From positions 62,001 to 126,000 of the forward strand of contig CAVWDU010000001.1 in NCBI GenBank assembly GCA_963753815.1: 64,000 nt of DNA, written 5' to 3'. A program made the translations under genes and the position numbers. The notes below the pieces were generated by a model, which was given only the letters and a program-made list of their open reading frames with translations, was not told where the DNA came from and did no database searches. Position 1 is the stretch's first letter, and each line of letters starts with the position of its first letter. This DNA comes from CAVWDU01 sp963753815 (GTDB lineage: Bacteria; Pseudomonadota; Gammaproteobacteria; Pseudomonadales; Halieaceae). Of this stretch, positions 23,894 to 33,052 are shown one piece after another.

Positions 23894-26068
23894 ATGAGCG
23901 AGCGTATCGAGCAGGGCGGGCTGCAGGTTGATCCCGCCATCAATGAGTTGCTGGAGAATGAAATACTCCCCGGCACCGGCGTAAGCCCCGCGCAGTTCTG
24001 GGCTGGGCTTGAGTCCATCGTCGGGGAACTCGGCCCGCGCAACGGGGAATTACTGGCGATTCGCGAGTCCATGCAGGCGCAGATCGACGACTGGCACCGG
24101 CATCACCCGGGGCGCGACTACGACCGCGCTGCCTACCGGCGGTTCCTCGAGGAGATCGGCTACCTGCTGCCCGAGGGGGAGCCGTTCGCGATCGAGACGG
24201 AAGCCGTCGACGAGGAAGTGGCAACGCTGGCGGGGCCCCAGCTGGTGGTACCGGTCATGAACGCCCGCTACGCCCTCAACGCCGCGAACGCCCGCTGGGG
24301 CAGCCTCTACGACGCGCTGTACGGCACCGATGTGATCCCCGAGGACGACGGCGCGACACGCGGCGGCGATTACAACCCGATCCGCGGCGACAGGGTCATC
24401 GCCTGGGCGCGAGACTTCCTCGACGCGCACTTCCCGCTGACCGACGGCAGCCACCGCGATGCGACCGCCTACAGCGTTGCCGAAGGCGCGCTGCGGGTCT
24501 CACTGCGCGGTGGTGAGGCGGTCACCCTGGCCGATCCGGCTCTGCTGCGGGGTTACCGGGGAGAGTCGACCGCCCCGGATAGTATCCTCCTGCGGCACAA
24601 TGGCCTGCACGTCGAAATCCAGATAGAAGCAGACAGCCCTATCGGCCGGACAGACGCGGCCGGCGTCAAGGATGTGGTGCTCGAAGCAGCTATTACTACC
24701 ATCCAGGACTGCGAGGATTCGGTCGCTGCGGTCGACGCGGCGGACAAGGCGGTCGTCTACCGCAACTGGCTGGGCCTGATGCGCGGCGATCTCGAGGACC
24801 GTTTCGAGAAAGCGGGTCGCACCGTCAGCCGATCGCTCAATCCCGACCGGGAGTTCACCGGGGTGGACGGCGCGCCGCTGGTACTGCCCGGGCGCAGCCT
24901 GATGTTCGTGCGCAACGTCGGTCACCTGATGACCAACGACGCGATCCTGGATGCCAACGGGGCGGAGATTCCCGAAGGCATCATGGATGGGCTGTTCACC
25001 GCGGCGATTGCGGTGCACGACCTGCGCGGCGAAGGTGCCGGACGCAATTCCAGGCAGGGCAGCGTCTACATCGTCAAACCCAAAATGCACGGCCCCGACG
25101 AGGTCGCATTCACCTGCGAGCTGTTTGATCGCATCGAGACGGTGCTGGACCTGCCGCCCAACACGCTGAAGATGGGCATCATGGATGAAGAACGCAGAAC
25201 CACCGTAAACCTGCAGGAATGCATCCGGGTAGCGAAGCAGCGGCTGGTGTTCATCAATACCGGCTTCCTCGATCGCACCGGGGACGAAATTCATACCAGC
25301 ATGGAGGCCGGTGCGATGACGCCCAAGGGCGCCATGAAGCAGGAGCCCTGGATCAACGCCTACGAAGACTGGAACGTGGACACGGGCCTGCGGTGCGGGC
25401 TGCTGGGCAAGGCGCAGATCGGCAAGGGCATGTGGGCGATGCCCGACCTGATGGCCGACATGATGGCTACCAAGATCGGTCATCCCCGCGCCGGGGCCAG
25501 CACCGCCTGGGTCCCCTCACCCACCGCTGCCACCCTGCACGCCGTGCACTACCACCAGGTCAACGTCGCCGCCCGGCAGGCGGAGCTGCGTAATCGCCAG
25601 CCCGCCTCGCTGGAGGATATACTCAGCATTCCGCTGCGCGGTGCCGAAGGGCTGTCAGACGCCGATATCCAGCGTGAACTGGACAACAACGCCCAGGGCA
25701 TTCTCGGCTACGTGGTGCGCTGGGTAGACCAGGGGGTAGGCTGCTCCAAGGTGCCGGACATCAACCACGTGGGCCTGATGGAAGACCGCGCCACCCTGCG
25801 GATTTCCAGCCAGCACATTGCCAACTGGCTGCACCACGGGGTCTGCAGTGAGGCGCAGGTCCGCGCCACCCTGGAGCGCATGGCGAAAGTGGTCGATGAG
25901 CAGAACGCAGGCGACCCGCTGTACCGGAATATGTCACCCGCGTTCGACGAGAGCGTGGCTTTCCAGGCCGCCTGTGACCTGGTGTTCCTCGGCCGGGAAC
26001 AGCCCAGCGGTTACACAGAGCCGGTGCTGCACGCGCGTCGTCGTGAGGCTAAGGCGACGCAAAAGTAA
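23894..26068 (+). CDS. glcB: Malate synthase G
   Basis: A 724-aa monomeric malate synthase condensing glyoxylate and acetyl-CoA to malate. G-isoform features are visible: VVPVMNARYALNAANARWGSLYDALYG, the catalytic region TIQDCEDSVAAVDAADK, GRNSRQGSVYIVKPKMHGPDEVAF, the GIMDEERRT segment with the active-site Arg, and the AmpkGAMKQEPWINAYE region. Length is normal for the G type. With alanine dehydrogenase and malic enzyme in the same window it suggests growth on C2 or organic-acid carbon. A possible TAAAAT -10 lies at 23830-23835. No isocitrate lyase gene is present here. Confidence 0.97.
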   Translation: MSERIEQGGLQVDPAINELLENEILPGTGVSPAQFWAGLESIVGELGPRNGELLAIRESMQAQIDDWHRHHPGRDYDRAAYRRFLEEIGYLLPEGEPFAIETEAVDEEVATLAGPQLVVPVMNARYALNAANARWGSLYDALYGTDVIPEDDGATRGGDYNPIRGDRVIAWARDFLDAHFPLTDGSHRDATAYSVAEGALRVSLRGGEAVTLADPALLRGYRGESTAPDSILLRHNGLHVEIQIEADSPIGRTDAAGVKDVVLEAAITTIQDCEDSVAAVDAADKAVVYRNWLGLMRGDLEDRFEKAGRTVSRSLNPDREFTGVDGAPLVLPGRSLMFVRNVGHLMTNDAILDANGAEIPEGIMDGLFTAAIAVHDLRGEGAGRNSRQGSVYIVKPKMHGPDEVAFTCELFDRIETVLDLPPNTLKMGIMDEERRTTVNLQECIRVAKQRLVFINTGFLDRTGDEIHTSMEAGAMTPKGAMKQEPWINAYEDWNVDTGLRCGLLGKAQIGKGMWAMPDLMADMMATKIGHPRAGASTAWVPSPTAATLHAVHYHQVNVAARQAELRNRQPASLEDILSIPLRGAEGLSDADIQRELDNNAQGILGYVVRWVDQGVGCSKVPDINHVGLMEDRATLRISSQHIANWLHHGVCSEAQVRATLERMAKVVDEQNAGDPLYRNMSPAFDESVAFQAACDLVFLGREQPSGYTEPVLHARRREAKATQK

Positions 26069-26126
26069 CAAAGGCTATCGCGTGCGTGCCGCAGCGCACC
26101 CCTCGAGCTGCGACCACGCCATTCCG

Positions 26127-27245
26127 CTATTCCTGTAAAGCCCGCAGTGCCTCGACGTAGTCATAGCCGAGTGCTTCTGCGACTGCCTTGTGGGTCACTT
26201 TGCCGGCGTGCACGTTGAGCCCATTGAGCAGGTGTCTGTCCCCCGCCATCGCCTCCAGCGGACCGAGCCGCGCCAGGCGGCTGGCGTAAGGCAACGTGGC
26301 GTTGGTCAGTGCGATGGTGGACGTTCGGGCCACCCCGCCCGGCATGTTGGCCACGCAGTAGTGCACCACGCCATCGACGATGTAGGTCGGATCCTGGTGG
26401 GTTGTCGCTTTGCTGGTTTCAAAGCAGCCGCCCTGGTCGATCGCGACATCCACCATGACCGCGCCCTTTTTCATCCGCTTGACCAGGTCACGCGTGATCA
26501 GTCGCGGCGCCGAGGCCCCCGGTATCAATACCGCGCCGACCACAAGGTCCGCCTCCAGCGCATAGCGTTCGATCGCGTCCACGGTTGAAAATACCGTTTT
26601 CATGCGCCCGCCGAACAGCATTTCCAGTTCGGTAAGTCGCTTCAGCGACCGGTCGAGGATGGTCACATCAGCGCCGAGCCCCATCGCCATTCTCGCGGCA
26701 TTGATTCCGACCACGCCCCCGCCAATGACGAGCACTTTGGCGGGCTCCACGCCGGGAACACCCCCGAGAAGAATACCGTCGCCACCCTGGGTCAGTTCCA
26801 GGTTGTGCGCACCGGCCTGGATTGCCATCCGCCCCGCGACCTCGCTCATCGGCGCCAGCAGCGGCAGGGCATTGCCCTCGCCGGTGACCGTCTCGTAGGC
26901 AATGCAGGTCGCGCCCGATTCCACCAGCAGCCGGGTCTGTTCCGGGTCCGGCGCGAGGTGCAGATAGGTGAACAGAACCTGGCCCGGGCGCAGCATGCGG
27001 CATTCGTTCGGCTGCGGCTCCTTGACCTTTATGATCATCTCGGCGCGGGCAAAGATGTCTTCCGCACTGTCGACGATCTCCGCGCCCGCCTGCTCGTAGT
27101 GGGCGTTCTCGAATCCGATAGCCAGGGCACCGTCGCGCTCCACCATGACGCTGGCACCCTGCTGAACCAGTTCCCGGACCCCCGCCGGGGTCAGCCCGAT
27201 CCTGTACTCGTTGTTCTTGATTTCTTTGGGTACGCCAATCAACAT
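26127..27245 (-). CDS. ald: Alanine dehydrogenase
   Basis: NAD-dependent L-alanine dehydrogenase (372 aa) interconverting alanine and pyruvate plus ammonia. The start MLIGVPKEIKNNEYRIGLTP, catalytic Lys75 (IKVKEPQ) and His96 (YLHLAPD) match the family. The nucleotide-binding motif VIGGGVVGINAARMAMGLGA and the region MVDVAIDQGGCFETS are also present. It converges with glcB across about 60 bp that lack a clear terminator. An AT-rich leader with a 15-bp palindrome lies upstream; Lrp/AsnC-type control of ald is common elsewhere, but no such regulator is adjacent here. Confidence 0.97.
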   Translation of the reverse strand: MLIGVPKEIKNNEYRIGLTPAGVRELVQQGASVMVERDGALAIGFENAHYEQAGAEIVDSAEDIFARAEMIIKVKEPQPNECRMLRPGQVLFTYLHLAPDPEQTRLLVESGATCIAYETVTGEGNALPLLAPMSEVAGRMAIQAGAHNLELTQGGDGILLGGVPGVEPAKVLVIGGGVVGINAARMAMGLGADVTILDRSLKRLTELEMLFGGRMKTVFSTVDAIERYALEADLVVGAVLIPGASAPRLITRDLVKRMKKGAVMVDVAIDQGGCFETSKATTHQDPTYIVDGVVHYCVANMPGGVARTSTIALTNATLPYASRLARLGPLEAMAGDRHLLNGLNVHAGKVTHKAVAEALGYDYVEALRALQE

Positions 27246-27317
27246 CTCTCACACCTCGACGGTCACCGTAACGACAGAACGCCTAGCTTACGCCAAAAGA
27301 GTTTTCATTTTCTCTCA

Positions 27318-27332
27318 ATTTTCGATGAAAAT
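27318..27332. promoter_or_regulatory. Palindrome in the ald upstream region
   Basis: ATTTTC-GAT-GAAAAT has perfect 6-bp arms and sits about 73 bp upstream of the ald start in a notably AT-rich stretch. A second arm TTTTCAT at 27302-27308 is also complementary to ATGAAAA at 27325-27331. It is a candidate operator, for example for an Lrp/AsnC-type protein. The rest of 27246-27526 shows no gene. Confidence 0.4.
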
Positions 27333-27526
27333 GCATTGATCCGACTGGTTTCAGGCCTTTGAAAAGCGGTTTCGACGGGCACCTCATCAAGCGCGACGGC
27401 GTCACCCGACATGCCCGTGCGGCGCTCGTGGTCACACCACGGCAGGGAAAGATCAGCGTCGCGAAGGAGCCCTGAGTCCGACACATTGCCAGCGAGGATT
27501 GGTCCCATCACACCGGCAACAGCGCG

Positions 27527-28399
27527 TCACTCTGACGAGGGGTCTGAATCCTTGTACTGGAGATTGGTCAGCTGCTCCGACAGCAGTCCCATCAGGAACA
27601 CGATCATCCCCGCCAGGATGAGCAGGGTACTCATATTGGTGAACCGGAACGACCCGGAGGCCACGGTGGTCACGATGTAGTTGAGCAGGCCCAGCCCCAC
27701 CAACAGCACCGACACCGGGAAATACACCTTCAGCGGCGAGTACAGGGTACCGATCTTGAAGATGATCAGGAAAAAACGCACCCCGTCCCGCAGGTGGTTG
27801 ATATGGCTGGTGCCCAGCCGGCGTTCCACCGTAATCGGCACGTACGCCACCGAGTAACCGGCCCGGAAAAACGCCATGGTCGACGTGGTGGGATAACTGA
27901 AACCGTTCGGTAGCAGGTAGAGAAAGCTCAGGAATTTTTTACGGTTAACCGCGCGGAACCCCGAGGTGAGGTCCTCTATGGTGTGGTTCACCATCCAGCT
28001 CGCCAGCCAGTTGTAGAGGCTGTTGGCACTCCAGCGCGCCAGGTTTGCCTGTGCGGTGCGGCCGGCGCGGGCCCCCACCACCAGGTCGTAGCCCTCCTCG
28101 AGCTTGGTCAACAGCCGCTCGATCTCGGCGGGGCGATGCTGACCGTCGGCGTCCATGAACACCAGGTATTCACTGCCCGCCGCTTGCGCACCCGACTTGA
28201 TCGCAGCGCCATTGCCCTTTGAATAAGGCTGGGAAAGGACTCTGACCCCCGCGTCCCGGCACACTCGCGCCGTCTCATCAGTAGAACCGTCATCGACGAT
28301 GATGATTTCCGCGTCCGGGTATAAAGCACGCAGTTCCGGCAACACCAGCCTCAATCCCTGCGCCTCGTTCTTGGCGGGAATGACGATGGAAAAGTCCAT
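27527..28399 (-). CDS. DPM1/GtrB-like polyprenyl-phosphate glycosyltransferase (GT2)
   Basis: A 290-aa family 2 glycosyltransferase. The GT-A domain starts FSIVIPAKNEAQGLRLVLPEL and contains IIVDDGSTDET and the DxD-type VFMDADGQHRP. LTSGFRAVNRKKF and two C-terminal membrane spans (roughly 225-250 and 255-280) follow. This is the architecture of dolichyl- or undecaprenyl-phosphate sugar synthases such as GtrB. The start is ATG at 28399 with GGAGG upstream; the frame is open further. It lies downstream of two GT-C membrane glycosyltransferases and pilA, so it may supply their lipid-linked sugar donor (inference). Confidence 0.85.
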   Translation of the reverse strand: MDFSIVIPAKNEAQGLRLVLPELRALYPDAEIIIVDDGSTDETARVCRDAGVRVLSQPYSKGNGAAIKSGAQAAGSEYLVFMDADGQHRPAEIERLLTKLEEGYDLVVGARAGRTAQANLARWSANSLYNWLASWMVNHTIEDLTSGFRAVNRKKFLSFLYLLPNGFSYPTTSTMAFFRAGYSVAYVPITVERRLGTSHINHLRDGVRFFLIIFKIGTLYSPLKVYFPVSVLLVGLGLLNYIVTTVASGSFRFTNMSTLLILAGMIVFLMGLLSEQLTNLQYKDSDPSSE

Positions 28400-28460
28400 T
28401 GGCTGGCCTCCGGCGGAAGGACGTTCGGGCACAAAGTCGGTCACTGTAACCAAAGCCCCG

Positions 28461-30353
28461 TTAAAAATCAGTAGAATTCGTGAGATGCAGCCGGAAGGTA
28501 TCGCGCTGCTGCCGATCGAGCCCACCGCGTTCATCAGCCTGCCGCAGCCAGGCGTAAGCCCGGTCAGCCTGTTTCAGGTCGCCGACGCTGACGGCGAAGT
28601 TCAGGTGCATCAGGAAAACCTGCGGATTGACGGCGCCGCGCTCGATCAGCCGCTTGGTGTAAGCCAGCCCATGAGCGGGCCGGCCGAGCGTGTTTTCAAG
28701 CAGCGCCAGCACCAGGAAAATCTGGGTGGACGGCACCGCTGCGCCGCCGTCGATGAATATCTCACCGAAGCGATCCGCAAGCGCCACCGCGTCGAGGTTG
28801 GGACAGGCGCCGCGCTCGATCAACTCCATCGCCACCTGCAATGCGTCGCCCGCGCTGCGCAGGTGCAGGTCATTGCCACCCAATTCGAACTCGGTGGGGA
28901 AGCCGCGCGGGAGAGCCCGGTTCGACTGGCAATACAGCGCCAGCTGCCGCGATGCCGTCACCCCGGCGGGCAACCCCGGCTCCAGTTCGTCAGCACGATC
29001 GGCTGCGGCCAGCGCCTCGGGCAGGAATCCACTGCGCGCCAGGTACCCGGCGTATTCGCTGTTGGCGCGAACCGACCCTGGATGGGCGTTGACCGCTTCC
29101 ATGTGCAGCAGCAGGCCATTGGACCAGACGGCCGCCTGGGAGGCGGTCAGCGTAGCCAGCGCCAGCACCGCCGCAACGCAGACCGTCAGCCCGGCGGGAG
29201 TAGCCTCGGGAAGCCGCTTCAGTATCCCACCCGCGATGATACCCAGGCCCAGAAAGAACCCGGTCGCCGGCAGATAGTTGCGGTGCTCGAAGTAGAGTTC
29301 CAGTGCAAACACGGTGGACTCGAGCGCGTGCCCCGCGAGATAGAACAACAGGCCGAATACCAGCAGACCAACGCGACGATAAAACAGACCGGCAAGCCCG
29401 GTGCCGAGAACCAGCAGCCAACCGCACACAGCCCAGAACGTGGCGGGGGGTTGCAGCAGGCCGGTGGATTTCGGGTAATCATCGTGAAAAACTCCCATCA
29501 CGCGCACGTCGGGCCAGACCAGCTGGCCGAGATAATCCCAGAGAATGCGCGCCTCCGTCAGGACACGCTCAGCCATGGTGAAGTCGCGCAGCTCGTAGCT
29601 GCCGCTGTACAAACCCGGTTTTAACCACGCCAGGATCAGCAGCCCCATCACGGCGATCGCCACGCCGGCCAGGGTGAGCTGCCGGGCGCGCGTATTCAAC
29701 CTGCCACCGGCACCCGCAAAACGAAACAGGTAACACTCTGTCACCACCGCCAGCGGCGCCAGCAGCAGCGCATTCTCCTTGGCCAGGAAACCGAGCGCGA
29801 GGCACACGGGTACCAGTCCCAGTAGCCAGAATCGAGTTCTGCCCGTGATCACACCCACACGCCATTGGCAGTAGGCGAGCAGACCGCCCAGGACCATGAG
29901 GGTCGACAACTGGGCCATGCGCTGCACCGCATACAGCACGGTGCTCACCATAAGCGGGCTGAGACACCACGCGGCACTCGCCAGCACGGCCAACGCCGTC
30001 GGCGCCGGCAGCCCGAGATGCATAAACAAGGTGCGGGCCAGCAACGCCAGTAACAGCGCACACGCCAGATGGAGCACCAGGTTGGTGCGCTTGATACCCC
30101 GCAGCCCGTCGTCCAGGTACTGTTTTTCCAGTGCAAAACTGAGCATGGACAGGGGCCTGCCGACGGTGCTGGAATGGTTGCCGAGGACGATATCCCGGGC
30201 ATACGCCGCATCGTCATCGATCTCCGCCAGCACCCTCAGGTTCGCCCGGTCGTCGAGCATCGCAGGACCCTGCAACCCCGGCCAGTAAACCCAGACCGTC
30301 AGCAGGGCGACCATCACCCAGGCAGGCCACAACAGCAAGGCCGCCCTACTCAT
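28461..30353 (-). CDS. GT-C/TMTC-like membrane glycosyltransferase, copy 2
   Basis: A 630-aa polytopic protein with about ten to twelve hydrophobic segments in the first 430 residues, then a soluble helical C-terminal part that may hold degenerate TPR-like repeats. The first extracytoplasmic loop carries AMLDDRANLRV, the acidic pair expected in GT-C enzymes. It shares TNLVLHLACALLL, VLYAVQRMAQLS, FLAKENALLL and FALELYFEHRNYLPA with the neighbouring copy, so the two are paralogues. The ATG at 30353 overlaps the upstream gene by 8 bp. Position downstream of pilA suggests pilin glycosylation (inference). It resembles eukaryotic TMTC O-mannosyltransferases in layout. Confidence 0.72.
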   Translation of the reverse strand: MSRAALLLWPAWVMVALLTVWVYWPGLQGPAMLDDRANLRVLAEIDDDAAYARDIVLGNHSSTVGRPLSMLSFALEKQYLDDGLRGIKRTNLVLHLACALLLALLARTLFMHLGLPAPTALAVLASAAWCLSPLMVSTVLYAVQRMAQLSTLMVLGGLLAYCQWRVGVITGRTRFWLLGLVPVCLALGFLAKENALLLAPLAVVTECYLFRFAGAGGRLNTRARQLTLAGVAIAVMGLLILAWLKPGLYSGSYELRDFTMAERVLTEARILWDYLGQLVWPDVRVMGVFHDDYPKSTGLLQPPATFWAVCGWLLVLGTGLAGLFYRRVGLLVFGLLFYLAGHALESTVFALELYFEHRNYLPATGFFLGLGIIAGGILKRLPEATPAGLTVCVAAVLALATLTASQAAVWSNGLLLHMEAVNAHPGSVRANSEYAGYLARSGFLPEALAAADRADELEPGLPAGVTASRQLALYCQSNRALPRGFPTEFELGGNDLHLRSAGDALQVAMELIERGACPNLDAVALADRFGEIFIDGGAAVPSTQIFLVLALLENTLGRPAHGLAYTKRLIERGAVNPQVFLMHLNFAVSVGDLKQADRAYAWLRQADERGGLDRQQRDTFRLHLTNSTDF

Positions 30354-32268
30354 GGGCGCCGAAGTCCAGTGACGAGCGCAGCGGCGGCAACTGAATCCGA
30401 CGGGGATCGGCCGCACTCAAGCGCCGCAACACTTCCACGATCTCGCCGTCGCGACCCTCGTCGGAGAGCAGTCGGGCCATCGCAAAGTGAGCCGGCACGT
30501 AGCCGGGGTGCTGGCCAAGCGCTGCTTCATACGCGGCGATCGCGCGTGAGGCACCGCCGGATTGTGACGCCAGCAGCCGCCCGCGCAGTGTCTCGATATA
30601 GTAATCCTTGTCGGTTTCCGCCTGCACGTGGGCCAGCAGTTCCAGCAGGGGCGTCTGTCCCAGCCGGCAGAGGCCGGCCACTTCGCACTCGATCAACAGC
30701 GACAGTGCATTGAGATCCTCGGGTTGCGGAACCCGGCGTCCCACGGCTGCGCGCAGCGCCTCGAATTCAAGCGCCGCAGCGGTGAAGTCCCGGTCGTGGG
30801 CAGAGGCGATATAAATCAGGCTCACCGGCGCGGCGAACCCCGCGGGGCTCATGTCCGCCAGCGCTCGATATCCGCTCCGGGCCTCCTCGAGCAGCGGCGC
30901 AGCGGCAGCCCGGCCCGCGTGCGCCTCGGCCAGCCTCAGGGTTGTGTTCGCGTAGTGATAGCGGGATCGAATCGAATCGGGATGGGCGAGCAGGTTGACA
31001 CGGGCCAGTACCGCCTCGTCACGCCAGGCGCTCGCCCGCCATCCCGTGGCGAACGCCATCGCGAGCAACAGCACTACCGACAGCGGGAGCAGAAAGTGCG
31101 CCGCGTATTGATCGCAGAACTGGTAAAGCAACCAGGCCGCCAGTATCCACAGTCCGACTGAAGGCAGGTAGTTGCGATGCTCATAGACCATTTCCAGCGC
31201 GAAGACGCTCGATTCGAAACTGTGCATCACCAGGAAAAACAGCACCGCGAACGCAAACACAGGCCAACGCGTGCGCAACAGCAGCGCCGCGGCGAGGACG
31301 GCCGCCCACGCCATCGCGCTGATAACGGTCGAGACAGGGTGCAGCCAGCCCGTGGAAATCGGGATGTCGTCGTGATGCAGCCCGGCGCCCGGCCCGGTGG
31401 GCGACAGCGACCAGCCCACATAGTGCCAGAGCACACGACCCTGGGTCTGTAGTCGTTCGATCAAACTGAAGGGCCGCCCTTCATAGGCGTCCAGTACCAG
31501 CCCGGGGTGATTCAAAAACAGGATCGTCGCCAGCAGCACCGGCAACAGGCACACCGCGACGGTTGTAACCGACAACCACCTGTAGTGGCGATCGCCAACG
31601 TACCCGGCGAAAAAACACAACTCGACCACCGCCACGGCCCACAGCAGCAACAGGCCATTCTCCTTCGAATACACTGCGAGCCCGGTGAACAGGAGCAACC
31701 ACAGCAGCGCAGCGACGAGTTCTCCCGGCCTGGGAAAGCGCGCAAGCCAACGCTCACGGTAGACGACATAACTGTAGAGTCCGGCGAGCACGAACAGCGC
31801 CGACAGTTGTGCCATGCGCTGGACCACGTAAAGGACAGTCGTCACCGCCAGGGGCTGCAGGACCCAGAATCCAGCCGCCAGTGCGGCCACCCATCGCGCC
31901 TCGGCGTCTGTTGCCCGCACGAGCGGGCTGCCACGAAGCAGGCGCCTGGCCAGCAGGTACACGAGCAGCGCATTGGCGAGGTGAATAACGATATTGGTAA
32001 GCCGATAGGGGGCCGCGGCATCGACTCCTGCGGCGAGCGCATTGAGTGCGAAGGTGAACATGGCCACCGGCCTGCGCAGGCTGCCGCTATCGGAACTGAG
32101 CGCGGCGGCGCGCAGGCTGTCGAGCTCGCCACTCACCGTTATCAACAGCGGATTCTTCGGAATGGCGGGCTGACTGTCGAACACGAACGCGCCCCCCGCA
32201 CCGAGCGCCAGCGCGCCCGCGGCCAGCAGAATAGCCGTGAAAAACAGGTATCCGGTATGACTTCGCAC
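30346..32268 (-). CDS. GT-C/TMTC-like membrane glycosyltransferase, copy 1
   Basis: A 640-aa polytopic protein, paralogous to the gene that follows it. After a signal-anchor helix (about 6-27) the first loop reads FVFDSQPAIPKNPLL. This matches the TMTC-type F-(V)-(Y/F)-D-D-x-x-A-I-x-x-N-P pattern except that the second Asp is Ser. Shared motifs are TNIVIHLANALLVYLLARRL, VLYVVQRMAQLSALF, YSKENGLLLL and FALEMVYEHRNYLPS. The C-terminal 200 residues are soluble and helical with TPR-like character (IAAYEAALGQHPGYVPAHFAMARLL). It lies immediately downstream of pilA but after a strong terminator, so it probably has its own promoter. Confidence 0.72.
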   Translation of the reverse strand: MRSHTGYLFFTAILLAAGALALGAGGAFVFDSQPAIPKNPLLITVSGELDSLRAAALSSDSGSLRRPVAMFTFALNALAAGVDAAAPYRLTNIVIHLANALLVYLLARRLLRGSPLVRATDAEARWVAALAAGFWVLQPLAVTTVLYVVQRMAQLSALFVLAGLYSYVVYRERWLARFPRPGELVAALLWLLLFTGLAVYSKENGLLLLWAVAVVELCFFAGYVGDRHYRWLSVTTVAVCLLPVLLATILFLNHPGLVLDAYEGRPFSLIERLQTQGRVLWHYVGWSLSPTGPGAGLHHDDIPISTGWLHPVSTVISAMAWAAVLAAALLLRTRWPVFAFAVLFFLVMHSFESSVFALEMVYEHRNYLPSVGLWILAAWLLYQFCDQYAAHFLLPLSVVLLLAMAFATGWRASAWRDEAVLARVNLLAHPDSIRSRYHYANTTLRLAEAHAGRAAAAPLLEEARSGYRALADMSPAGFAAPVSLIYIASAHDRDFTAAALEFEALRAAVGRRVPQPEDLNALSLLIECEVAGLCRLGQTPLLELLAHVQAETDKDYYIETLRGRLLASQSGGASRAIAAYEAALGQHPGYVPAHFAMARLLSDEGRDGEIVEVLRRLSAADPRRIQLPPLRSSLDFGAHE

Positions 32269-32334
32269 TAACCCCGCCCCGTGGTACCGCGCGTTAAACT
32301 CGTCACTCGCATCGATCTATAGCACCCGATCGCG

Positions 32335-32353
32335 CCGCCTTGTATCAAGGCGG
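32335..32353. promoter_or_regulatory. Perfect 19-bp inverted repeat upstream of the glycosyltransferase operon
   Basis: CCGCCTTG (32335-32342), TAT, then CAAGGCGG (32346-32353): perfect 8-bp arms with a 3-bp centre, 67 bp upstream of the copy-1 start. A TATAGA (minus strand, near 32319) downstream of it could be a -10 element. This is a candidate operator for the glycosyltransferase genes. Confidence 0.45.
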
Positions 32354-32451
32354 GGATCATCGGCGCAAAGTCTACAGCAGCCGCGGCGGGAATACGCCCA
32401 AAGAGCGCGGTTTTCGCCAGTTCGTCTGCTGCGGCTGGGGAATCGCAGGAC

Positions 32452-32477
32452 AAAAAAAACCCGGCTTGCGCCGGGTT
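32452..32477 (-). terminator. Rho-independent terminator of pilA
   Basis: On the minus strand, ACCCGGC-GCAA-GCCGGGT forms a strong hairpin (about 32459-32476), followed directly by a run of eight T (A run at 32452-32459 on the plus strand). It lies 26 bp after the pilA stop and should separate the abundant pilin message from the glycosyltransferase genes. Confidence 0.93.
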
Positions 32478-32502
32478 CTTTCGCCATTTGTGAAGCTGGC
32501 AA

Positions 32503-32967
32503 TCAGGTGCGGCAGTTGGCCGGCAGGTACTTGCCTTCGATCGCGGTGCCGGTGATGTTGTTGGGCTGACGCACGCACTTGTACGCCAGGGTGCCACCAG
32601 CACTGCTGACCACGGACATGCCGAAGATGACGTCACCCGCAGCGCCCGGTACGACCGCCTGCTTGACCTTGACGCCGAAGTTGCCGTTACCAGCCGTAGA
32701 GTAAAGCAGCGAGGCGACGATATCGGTGTCGATGTCGCTGCGGATACCCGCTTCCTGGGCGTCTGCCGGGAACGCGTTGTTAGCGATGTAGAACTCGCCG
32801 ACCGAGGTCTTGGCTTCGGCCAGTACACCCAGCGCTTCAGACAGCTTGGCGCGAACGGTGTAGTCCTGGTAGGCAGGCAGCGCAACGGCGGCCAGGATGC
32901 CGACGATCGCGATGACGATCATCAGTTCGATAAGGGTGAAGCCTTGTTGTTTCTTCTGGATTTTCAT
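32503..32967 (-). CDS. pilA: Type IV major pilin PilA
   Basis: Type IVa pilin, 154 aa. The nine-residue leader MKIQKKQQG is followed by FTLIELMIVIAIVGILAAVA, with Glu+5 and the long N-terminal helix. The C-terminal disulfide loop is formed by the two cysteines in YKCVRQP and PANCRT; the protein ends in Thr just after the last Cys. A sigma54-type promoter lies upstream and a strong terminator follows, as expected for an abundant, separately expressed pilin. It is cleaved by PilD. The downstream glycosyltransferases suggest that it may be glycosylated (inference). Confidence 0.95.
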   Translation of the reverse strand: MKIQKKQQGFTLIELMIVIAIVGILAAVALPAYQDYTVRAKLSEALGVLAEAKTSVGEFYIANNAFPADAQEAGIRSDIDTDIVASLLYSTAGNGNFGVKVKQAVVPGAAGDVIFGMSVVSSAGGTLAYKCVRQPNNITGTAIEGKYLPANCRT

Positions 32968-33052
32968 GTGTCATCTCCAAGATGAGTTATTGCTTTGAGT
33001 TACCGCCTGTGTCACAGCGCCCCGTGGCGGCTGGGATGGCAGAGAGGATTAG

